41,357 nt of DNA from Lactiplantibacillus plantarum EGD-AQ4 (GTDB taxonomy: Bacteria > Bacillota > Bacilli > Lactobacillales > Lactobacillaceae): positions 1 to 41,357 of the forward strand of contig NZ_AVAQ01000018.1 in the NCBI RefSeq assembly GCF_000463075.2. Reading direction: 5' to 3'. The notes under the pieces are model-generated. The model saw only the letters and a program-made list of their open reading frames with translations. It was not told the DNA's origin and did not search any database. Shown here piece by piece: positions 34,959-41,357 of this stretch. A program made the position numbers and the translations under genes. Every line of letters starts with the position of its first letter. The first letter of the stretch is position 1.

Positions 34959-35043
34959 GTCGAGTGAGCAGTAAATTCATTTGAAACTGCCGGCATTGTA
35001 CTCGCTGAATTGTCATGAATCAGGATTAAATCATAAGTTCAAG

Positions 35044-35090
35044 TACGGCCAGCTGAAAACCGCTGGAAACAGTGCGAGTTACCGTAAAAT
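35044..35090 (+). repeat. Interspersed repeat A, copy 2
   Basis: GTACGGCCAGCTGAAAACC then GCTGGAAACAGTGCGAGT. The CGCTG-GAAA-CAGTG hairpin contains one G-U pair where copy 3 has A-T, so pairing is kept. The likeness to copy 3 seems to continue weakly for another 30 bp. Confidence 0.75.
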
Positions 35091-35652
35091 TTCTATGGTG
35101 GATTCTTCCAGCCAGGGATAGTATTCGAAAGGCGGACATGTGCGACCCAAAATTTTTAATAGACTGTTAGGTTGGTTTCTGAATCGTCATTCTTATGTTT
35201 GATTTGACGAACCCTCAGCGTTACTGAACGCTGTCAAGGGTTTCTCTAGATATTGAATTGACCAAGTCTTGCGTATTAAATGAAAGACAGTCCTATCGTT
35301 CCAACTCAATCGTCTAATTTTAAGACTAACTATCAATGAAATTAATCGATATTTTTCAGACCATCATTCCAGTATCTAAACGGTTATAAATTAGCATCAA
35401 TCTGGACTAAAGGTTTTCCCTGAAGGACATGTCTTCAACTATTCAGTGGCCAATTGCACCAAGATAGGTGGCCGTTCATCCGCCATTCGAGCGGCTTCCC
35501 GACTGGAGGGGCTGGCGGACAATGCTCAGTAGCCAAATTATTCTTAGTCGGAAGTGTTTTTCTTCCGGCTTAGAATAAGACTCGTATTTGAAATTGCGCA
35601 GTGGGTTTCTGCGTGAGTTCAAATCGATGTCGGCTTACGTTCCAGCAATTGT
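35091..35652. other. Gene-free stretch with strong hairpins
   Basis: No frame is convincing. Visible structures are AACCCT-cAGCGTT paired with AACGCT-gtca-AGGGTT (35210-35242), TCCGCCA 35479-35485 with TGGCGGA 35513-35519, and TTCTTAGTCGGAAG with CTTCCGGCTTAGAA (about 35541-35574, one wobble and one mismatch). Together with the flanking repeats A and B they fill almost the whole 1 kb between prfC and the next gene. Confidence 0.55.
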
Positions 35653-35700
35653 CAGCCGGCCCCGGAAGTCGGAATCGGACGCGCATCGGCTGACGAACAG
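35653..35700 (+). repeat. Interspersed repeat B, copy 2
   Basis: GCCGGCCCCGGAAGTCGGA followed by ATCGGACGCGCATCGGCTGACGAACAG-like sequence, matching 19861-19909 apart from a few changes. In copy 1 it lies 20 bp behind repeat A; here it is about 560 bp behind. Confidence 0.65.
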
Positions 35701-35811
35701 TACGCCTCACAAAGTAACACGTAAAGTTACCATGTGAACCAACCGTTGCAATCAGCGGCCACACAGGACTTACGCTACAATCGGTGACAACGGATAATGG
35801 GGGCGATTGAG

Positions 35812-37254
35812 ATGAAGCGAAGTATGCGGGGCTTATTGGGGCTAGTAGTTGGATTGGGATTGTGGGGAACAACGACAGCGCACGCTGCGCCGAATCTGGT
35901 ACGGTGGCCCGCGGTGCAGACGCTAGCGGCCCGTACTTGCACACTGCAGGCGAAGCAAACGAAGTTATATCAGTTGAATCATGTGACGATGCATTTGACG
36001 GCCGCTGGGACTGCCAAGCTGACGACGGGTTGGGTGCGCGTCGGTCAAGTGATGGTGACACAAAATGGCCGCCTAGTCACGTACTGGCAAGTACGCAATG
36101 CACGCCAGCATCGCTCCGGCTGGGTCTTAGCCGATGCCGTTCATGTGCCTGGCACTTCATCAAAAGATATCGTCACCCCGAAACGAGCGCCGATGTCAGT
36201 CAAGACGATGTACCAACGACGGGTTGCCATTACTACTACGGGGACATCCCGTTATCTCTCACTAGTGGGTGCTGGTCGATATACGCAACCGCGGGTGATT
36301 TTTCATCCAACGGCGGCTTATTTAGCAACGATGGGCGTGCAAAATAAGCCGGATACTTTGCTACAGCAAGCCGGTTATCGCGACCACTACCATTTCAAAA
36401 CGGCGTTGTATTTACCACAACAGCTCGGAACTCGTAACTTGGGCGATCCGCAGAGTGCCGCTTTTTCATTGAATAATCGCTATTTATACGTCATGTATGT
36501 TGATGATCAGCAAGCGGGGCAAGCATCACAAGCTGGCTGGGTCGTGCGCTATGACTGGCAACGGCTGATGGCGCTGGGTGCTGGTCGACCTGGCAAAATG
36601 GCGATGTTGCGGGTTGCCGCTGCGCACCAGTTTGATGGTAAACTGACGACGTTTGACCGACAAGTGTTAGCAGCAATTGAAGTCGGGCCCGAGTTTACCG
36701 CCGGACATGCTCAGTCATTAGCGCTTAATCCGCGGACCAACGAGTTGTGGTTCATTTCAAACGCCGCGCGTAACCAAAATGACACCATCACCCGTTTGAA
36801 TACCCAGTCGCTCACCCCTGATGCGCGGGTAGTCTTTACGACTGGCCGCGGACATCTTGGCGATGAGCTGGCGTTTGATGAAAACGGCACCGCGTATTAC
36901 TGGACGCACGCTAGCCAGTTGCGGACCAGCAAAGTCGATTTGTATCGCGGGTCGATTGCGACAACGGGCGTGCACTTTGAAGCGGCCACAGAAGGACTTG
37001 CCAATAATCCTGGCTTTTTTGCCCAATCGACGGGGTATGACGAAGCAACCGGCAAGCTTTACTTGGTGGCAGATGAAAGTATTACCTCGCTGCCAGTCGC
37101 AAAGTGGGGTCGTTGGACCGCACATCAAGTTGGCGAGGCTAATTTTGCCGGTCAACGCGAATTTGAGGGGCTGGTATTCATGCATGGCGTTGATCAGAGC
37201 TTCTTGTTGACTAATCGCGGGACGGAACTAATGCGGATGGTCGTCGACAAGTAA
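35812..37254 (+). CDS. Secreted protein with SH3-like N-terminus and possible beta-propeller
   Basis: 480 residues. A signal peptide (MKRSMRGLLGLVVGLGLWGT, with cleavage probably after AHA near residue 27) is followed by an SH3-like region (about 35-110, ending RSGWVLADAVHVPG) of the kind seen in other exported proteins of this window, then about 350 residues of regularly spaced beta-strand segments (SLNNRYLYVMYV, LALNPRTNELWFIS, DELAFDENGTAYYW, GYDEATGKLYLVAD), suggesting a propeller. No anchor motif is visible. GGGGG at 35799-35803 sits eight bases before ATG 35812. Function unknown; it is followed by a small membrane-protein frame. Confidence 0.8.
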   Translation: MKRSMRGLLGLVVGLGLWGTTTAHAAPNLVRWPAVQTLAARTCTLQAKQTKLYQLNHVTMHLTAAGTAKLTTGWVRVGQVMVTQNGRLVTYWQVRNARQHRSGWVLADAVHVPGTSSKDIVTPKRAPMSVKTMYQRRVAITTTGTSRYLSLVGAGRYTQPRVIFHPTAAYLATMGVQNKPDTLLQQAGYRDHYHFKTALYLPQQLGTRNLGDPQSAAFSLNNRYLYVMYVDDQQAGQASQAGWVVRYDWQRLMALGAGRPGKMAMLRVAAAHQFDGKLTTFDRQVLAAIEVGPEFTAGHAQSLALNPRTNELWFISNAARNQNDTITRLNTQSLTPDARVVFTTGRGHLGDELAFDENGTAYYWTHASQLRTSKVDLYRGSIATTGVHFEAATEGLANNPGFFAQSTGYDEATGKLYLVADESITSLPVAKWGRWTAHQVGEANFAGQREFEGLVFMHGVDQSFLLTNRGTELMRMVVDK

Positions 37255-37416
37255 TCTTGACGTACTGTGAGTGTCAATTTTTCATGACTCATGTCCCTGG
37301 TACAATTGATCATTAAGCATTTGGAGGCTGGACCATCAGCCGAGCGTTGCGTATACTTAATATGATTGGATCGTGTGATTAAAAAATGATTTAGATTTAG
37401 AAGGGAAGAGACCGTT

Positions 37417-37599
37417 ATCAAAAAAATAGGCTTTAACCCAAACTTCTTTAAGACTTTGCCATTTTGGCTAGGGATATTAACAGTAGTGGGATTGATCGGT
37501 GATCCCATTCTACATTATCATTCATCAACTGGTCCGTGGTTAGCGATAATTATTGCGTTTATATTGTTTGTGGCAGCATTTACACAAAAAAATAAATAA
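37417..37599 (+). CDS. Small two-segment membrane protein with ATC start (or start-codon mutant)
   Basis: The frame encodes about 60 residues: IKKIGFNPNFFKTLPFWLG, ILTVVGLIGDPILHYH and PWLAIIIAFILFVAAF, which makes two membrane segments with a short polar loop and a charged tail. A strong ribosome site (AAGGGAAGAG, 37401-37410) ends six bases before an ATC codon at the place where the protein should begin, and no ATG, GTG or TTG stands there. Either ATC is used as a rare start or an ATG has mutated. Function unknown. Confidence 0.5.
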   Translation: MKKIGFNPNFFKTLPFWLGILTVVGLIGDPILHYHSSTGPWLAIIIAFILFVAAFTQKNK

Positions 37600-37671
37600 G
37601 CGGTCCGCGTTGTGCTAGTTAGTTTCAATTTTACTCATTGAATGAATAAGTAAACGTTATGTCTGAAGATT

Positions 37672-37724
37672 AAAAAGGCATCAGTGTGCACCCCCAAGTT
37701 TGGGACGCACCGCTGATGCCTTTT
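37672..37724. terminator. Bidirectional terminator before the MucBP gene
   Basis: AAAAAGGCATCAG and CTGATGCCTTTT pair, with inner GTGC/GCAC, and T runs on both strands. It can end the small membrane-protein transcript and the convergent MucBP gene. Confidence 0.9.
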
Positions 37725-37746
37725 GGCGTTGTCTTTAGTTCGTGTG

Positions 37747-38790
37747 TTAAGCAAACGGTGGGTCCAATTGCGTCAAGTAACGCCCGGGCAAGTAACCTTG
37801 GTCCTGCAGGCGATACCAGACGACACCGTTATCGTCCGCTAACCGTTCGATTAAGTTGACCTGGTCGCCGTGAGTCACGGTTGCTAAGTAGCGGCCGTAC
37901 GGTTCAATATACGTATGCACCTGTTTGCCAGGAACAAAGCTCACAATTCCCGTTTGCCGGACGGGGCGTTGATTTTGCACGCGGTAGCCAGCCGGGAGCT
38001 TGAGTAAGAGTTGGTCGCCGGTGGTTAATTGCAAATGGGTCTCCGGAATCCATTGGTCGTCGCCAATCGCGTACCAGGTCTCATGCGTCACTAAGCGCAC
38101 GCGCATGTAAGTTTTGTAGGTGCTACCTGGCTGTAATTTAGTCAGGTAGTTAGTGGTCGTTGCACCTGGATAGGGGTAGACCGCGGTCTCATGGTTGATT
38201 TGGATAAAACCGGTGCTGAGGTCGGTCTGTTGCCAGTTCTCATTTCGATAGAAGAACAGGACGGTCTTAGAAGTCGTTGTGTACTCTCCAGTCACGTCAC
38301 CCACGGAGCGGAGTAGCTTAAACCCGGCGACGGTCGGTGCGCTGACTTCGTAAGGGGTTCCTAGTTTCCCCCGGTACATGGTCGGCCGACCAATCAGCTC
38401 GCGACGGTCAATATCGTAGGCGTACATCCAGACTGGTTGACCAGCTTGGCGCTCGTAAGTCAGTGTGATGCTGGCCTGTGGCTTGGTGAACCAGCGCGTT
38501 AGGCCGTCGATATTGACGAGGTGGTAGCCGGCAATGTTGACAGCGGGCAAGTGGATTTCTTCACCAACGGTCCCCGCAATCATATCGGCAGGTTGTAGTG
38601 TATTACCAGCTTGGTCTAAATGGTGGACCAAGATCAGTGCTTCAGTTTGATTGGTCACTGGGGTGTCTGCGCGTTGTGCAGTGATGGTCCGGGGCACAGT
38701 TTCTTCAGTAGACGCCGCGGTTGTTTCGGTGCTAGCTTCGGTACTATTTAATGCGTGTAGCATCCCTTTTAGCCGGTCAAGAAACGACAC
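37747..38790 (-). CDS. MucBP-domain protein without signal peptide
   Basis: 347 residues. Two MucBP-like domains follow a Ser/Thr/Glu-rich N-terminus: ALILVHHLDQAGNTLQPADM to LTYERQAG (about 50-115), and WMYAYDIDRRELIGRPTMYRG to VLFFYRNENW (about 120-185). The C-terminal 150 residues are SH3-like units (WYAIGDDQWIPETHLQL, WYRLQDQGYLPGRYL). MucBP domains usually occur in wall-anchored adhesins, yet no signal peptide or LPxTG is visible: the N-terminus is SFLDRLKGMLHAL. GTG 38790 follows AAAGGAG at seven bases. It is divergent from the LysR gene. Confidence 0.8.
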   Translation of the reverse strand: MSFLDRLKGMLHALNSTEASTETTAASTEETVPRTITAQRADTPVTNQTEALILVHHLDQAGNTLQPADMIAGTVGEEIHLPAVNIAGYHLVNIDGLTRWFTKPQASITLTYERQAGQPVWMYAYDIDRRELIGRPTMYRGKLGTPYEVSAPTVAGFKLLRSVGDVTGEYTTTSKTVLFFYRNENWQQTDLSTGFIQINHETAVYPYPGATTTNYLTKLQPGSTYKTYMRVRLVTHETWYAIGDDQWIPETHLQLTTGDQLLLKLPAGYRVQNQRPVRQTGIVSFVPGKQVHTYIEPYGRYLATVTHGDQVNLIERLADDNGVVWYRLQDQGYLPGRYLTQLDPPFA

Positions 38791-38928
38791 GTGACCACTC
38801 CTTTCATTAATAAATTAATTATCACTAGTATAACGCATTCATCAGGCTTCTGACACGCCTTAAATAAATTGTAATCTTCCAATTTTCAGAGTCGTGTATA
38901 CTAAGATTGTATGACAGGGGGCCTGAAA

Positions 38929-39819
38929 ATGAATTTGAAACAATTACGCTATTTCTTGGCGGTGGCTGAAGAGGGGCAGATGACGGCGGCGGCCAAACGC
39001 TTACACGTCGCGCAGCCACCATTGAGTTATCAAATCAAACAACTGGAGCAAGAACTCGGGGTGACACTATTCAACCGGCTACCTCAGGGGGTGACGGTGA
39101 CGGCGGCTGGCAAGCTATTGGTCGGATATGCGCAACAACTGACGCAATTGTCTGCGACGGCGGAAAATAAAGTCCGCGCCTTGGCACACGGGATTACGGG
39201 GACCATCAATCTCGGGACGGTGTCTTCTTCGGCGGGAGTGATCCCGAATCCGGCGCTGCGTAAGTGGCTACAGCAGCATGCGGATGTACAGTTATCCGTG
39301 ACGGAGGGCAATACTTACGAGTTGCTCGATGATTTGCATAAACGCCTACTGGACGTGGCCGTGTTACGAACGCCATTCAATGGGCAGCATCTGGTATGTC
39401 GCTATTTTCCATCGGAGCGCATGGCGGCAGTGTTACCCAAGCAGTACACGCAGTTTACCCATCGGCGCCAGTTACGCTTGAGTGACTTAGCGCCGTTACC
39501 ATTGATCAAGTATCGCCGTTTTAATGAGCTCTTTCACGTCGCTTTTTTGGAAGCCGGCTTAACCCCACATTACTTGATGACTTGCGACGACGCGCGGACC
39601 GCGATGCATTGGGCTAGTCGGCAATTAGGCGTGGCCCTAGTCCCACGCTCCTTGGCAGAAACCTATGATGGCGGGGACGTGCTGATTCGGTCGTTAGCCG
39701 ATCACCGGTTTGAAACGCACTTGGCCTTAGTGACAACTAACGAAGCGTTGGAAACGCCGCTAGTGGCCGGCTTTATGGCTCAATTCAAGCAAGCACGACC
39801 GTTAGACAAGTTTCATTAA
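38929..39819 (+). CDS. LysR-family transcriptional regulator
   Basis: 296 residues. The N-terminal winged helix (NLKQLRYFLAVAEEGQMTAA, then AKRLHVAQPPLSYQIKQLEQ and LGVTLFNRLPQGVTVTAAG) is textbook LysR; the C-terminal LysR-substrate domain (about 90-290) begins GTINLGTVSSSAG. GGGGG precedes ATG 38929; the longer frame from 38911 lacks a site. It is divergent from the MucBP gene and upstream of the TauE transporter pair, either of which may be its target. Confidence 0.95.
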   Translation: MNLKQLRYFLAVAEEGQMTAAAKRLHVAQPPLSYQIKQLEQELGVTLFNRLPQGVTVTAAGKLLVGYAQQLTQLSATAENKVRALAHGITGTINLGTVSSSAGVIPNPALRKWLQQHADVQLSVTEGNTYELLDDLHKRLLDVAVLRTPFNGQHLVCRYFPSERMAAVLPKQYTQFTHRRQLRLSDLAPLPLIKYRRFNELFHVAFLEAGLTPHYLMTCDDARTAMHWASRQLGVALVPRSLAETYDGGDVLIRSLADHRFETHLALVTTNEALETPLVAGFMAQFKQARPLDKFH

Positions 39820-39953
39820 TTAGCTATCTAAAAATTTAATCACAATTAAAACGATAATTGCCGAGCTGGCGCACTTGATGACGGTTACAGCCAGTTTTTT
39901 GGCAAAATAATGCTACTTGACAAAAACGCCGTTAAATCCTGCGATGGCGGTGT

Positions 39954-39982
39954 TTGACGGCTGTATATTTAAAAATTAGATA
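39954..39982 (+). promoter_or_regulatory. Probable promoter of the TauE-DUF1634 pair
   Basis: TTGACG at 39954-39959, a 17 bp spacer and TAGATA at 39977-39982. The A+T-rich flanks contain TTAA and ATTA palindromes of the kind bound by LysR regulators, but no single operator stands out. Confidence 0.5.
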
Positions 39983-40039
39983 TGCCCTTAATTAAATGGT
40001 ACACTTACTATTGAAATTTAAAGGGTGAAGGTGAGTAGG

Positions 40040-40885
40040 ATGATTTATTCGTTGGCATTAATGCTCGGCGTCGGGGTGATTGCCGGTATTTTTGGGGCCG
40101 TCTTAGGAATTGGTGGTGGCATGATCGTCACGCCGATTCTGACGTTAGGCCTGGGATTAGATATTAAATATGCAATTGGCGCAAGTATTATTGCCGTGAT
40201 TGCGACCAGTTCTGGTTCAACCATCGCTTATTTGCGTGATGAAATGTTGAACTTACGGGTCGCGATGTTTTTGGAAATTGCGACCACGGTCGGAGCTGTC
40301 CTCGGTGCGGTGTTGACTGGGGTGCTGCATGCGACCTTCTTGTACTTCTTGTTCGGCGCGCTGCTCGTCTTTACGACGTACAACATGATTCGCAAGTTGA
40401 TGAGTAAGACGGGTGAGTTACCGACAGTCAAGGATGATGCCTTGGCGACTAAGTTGAATTTAAATGGCACTTACTATGATAAGGCACTTAAGCAACAGGT
40501 CGACTATCAGGTCGAAAATGTGCCCGGTGGGTTTACGATGATGTTCGGTGCCGGGTTTGCCAGTGGCTTGCTCGGTATCGGGAGTGGGGCGTTTAAAGTC
40601 CTCGCCATGGATACCATCATGCACATGCCACTCAAACCGTCTTCTGCGACCTCTAACTTAATGATGGGGGTCACGGCGGCCGCTAGCGCGATGGTCTACT
40701 TCTTTAATGGCTCAATCAAGCCAGGGATTGCAGCGCCACTAGCGATTGGGATCATTGTCGGCGCCTTGATTGGGTCACGCATCATGACGCGTCTAAAACC
40801 ACGTCTGATTCGGATGATTTTTGTGCCAGTGATGCTCTATCTGGGCATTCAAATGATTGCTAAGGGATTCGGGGTGACCATCTAA
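40040..40885 (+). CDS. TauE/SafE family permease
   Basis: 281 residues with about eight membrane segments. The N-terminal GIFGAVLGIGGGMIVTPILT and its repeat in the second half, GLLGIGSGAFKVLAMD, followed by SATSNLMMGVTAAASA, are the two signature halves of PF01925. Members export or take up sulfite, sulfoacetate or other small anions; the substrate here is unknown. The start is uncertain: a GTG at 40025 and another at 40031 precede ATG 40040, which has GAAGGTGAG upstream. It is coupled to the DUF1634 gene by one overlapping base. Confidence 0.9.
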   Translation: MIYSLALMLGVGVIAGIFGAVLGIGGGMIVTPILTLGLGLDIKYAIGASIIAVIATSSGSTIAYLRDEMLNLRVAMFLEIATTVGAVLGAVLTGVLHATFLYFLFGALLVFTTYNMIRKLMSKTGELPTVKDDALATKLNLNGTYYDKALKQQVDYQVENVPGGFTMMFGAGFASGLLGIGSGAFKVLAMDTIMHMPLKPSSATSNLMMGVTAAASAMVYFFNGSIKPGIAAPLAIGIIVGALIGSRIMTRLKPRLIRMIFVPVMLYLGIQMIAKGFGVTI

Positions 40886-41265
40886 TGGATAAGCAAAAAC
40901 CAACGAAAGAACAGGAGATGCACGCCGTTGAAATGATGATTGGTTACATCTTACGAATTGGCGTGATCGTTTCGGCGATTGTGATTATCATCGGCATGCT
41001 GCTAATGTTGATGACGGGTAATGGCGGCTATGCAAACGGCATGGAGCCTCACACTGTTGCGGCTATTTTATCCGGTGTGGTCGCTTTGAAACCATATGCC
41101 GTGATTATGTTAGGTCTCTTCCTATTGATCTTAACGCCGACATTGCGGGTCGCTGTCTCGATTTATGCCTTTGCCGTTGAACGTGACCGCCTATACGTCT
41201 GGATCACGACTGTCGTATTGGTAATTCTGATCGTGGCGTCAATTATTGGCTATTTGGGAAATTAA
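40885..41265 (+). CDS. DUF1634 membrane protein
   Basis: 126 residues with three membrane segments: ILRIGVIVSAIVIIIGMLLM, AVIMLGLFLLILTPTLRVAV and ITTVVLVILIVASIIGYLG. The LTPTLRVAVSIYAFAVERDRLY segment is typical of DUF1634 (PF07843), a family regularly found beside TauE permeases. The ATG overlaps the stop of the permease gene, so the two are coupled and probably work together as one transporter. No catalytic residues are apparent. Confidence 0.92.
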   Translation: MDKQKPTKEQEMHAVEMMIGYILRIGVIVSAIVIIIGMLLMLMTGNGGYANGMEPHTVAAILSGVVALKPYAVIMLGLFLLILTPTLRVAVSIYAFAVERDRLYVWITTVVLVILIVASIIGYLGN

Positions 41266-41289
41266 CTTCGGCATGTTTGAAGGTCAAAA

Positions 41290-41357
41290 GCGGCCAGCTG
41301 AGATTCACTGGAAACAGTGCGAGTTACCGTAAACCTGCTGTGGTAGAGACGTCCTAG
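41290..41357 (+). repeat. Interspersed repeat A, copy 3
   Basis: GCGGCCAGCTGAGATTCACT, then GGAAACAGTGCGAGTTACCG and on to the window edge. The perfect CACTG-GAAA-CAGTG hairpin is best preserved in this copy. It follows the DUF1634 gene by 25 bp and continues with weak likeness to copy 2, so the unit may be longer than 45 bp. Confidence 0.75.

Overview
The window looks like chromosomal DNA of a lactobacillus, most likely Lactiplantibacillus plantarum or a close relative. This is inferred from gene content and order, recognised from memory and not searched. The genes are a surface polysaccharide cluster, recX, an L-2-hydroxyisocaproate dehydrogenase, a gluconate operon, prfC, MucBP-type surface proteins and DUF1659/DUF2922 small proteins. 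Shine-Dalgarno sites are strong AGGAGG/GGGGG types.

Layout. (1) 1-11.4 kb is a surface polysaccharide (cps/eps) cluster. The + strand carries a galactofuranosyltransferase-like GT2, UDP-galactopyranose mutase, an anchored protein, a Wzz-like protein, a Wzy-like polymerase, a polytopic protein, an O-acyltransferase and a DUF4422 glycosyltransferase, mostly overlapping head to tail. The Wzx-type flippase and the priming sugar-phosphate transferase lie on the - strand. Together they would start, extend, decorate, flip and polymerise a galactofuranose-containing repeat unit. (2) 11.5-15.4 kb is an accessory patch. It holds a toxin-antitoxin remnant (an MqsA-like HTH protein between broken reading frames), a solitary reverse transcriptase of the unknown-group/defence type behind about 470 bp of structured non-coding DNA, a small hypothetical gene, and three tandem double-hairpin units with a 50-51 bp period. 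(3) 15.5-19.7 kb holds DUF2922/DUF1659 small proteins and a small sigma-like factor, divergent from a ComK-like protein, then recX and a DUF402 phosphatase; this looks like a competence-related regulatory neighbourhood. (4) 19.7-27.2 kb carries an NlpC/P60 hydrolase, small regulators, a large secreted serine hydrolase of the beta-lactamase fold, a HicDH-type dehydrogenase and an AI-2E-family transporter. (5) 27.5-31.5 kb is a gnd-gntK-gntP operon with a recognisable promoter and a near-consensus cre site. (6) 31.5-41.4 kb carries a glutathione-reductase-like flavoprotein, prfC, a 1 kb non-coding stretch with repeats, a secreted protein, a MucBP protein divergent from a LysR regulator, and a TauE/DUF1634 transporter pair.

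The best candidates for something undescribed are the reverse transcriptase with its upstream structured region (12.7-14.6 kb) and the tandem covarying double hairpins at 15.2-15.34 kb. An interspersed structured repeat (copies near 19.8, 35.05 and 41.3 kb) also deserves attention. Family assignments come from motif reading; no searches were run.
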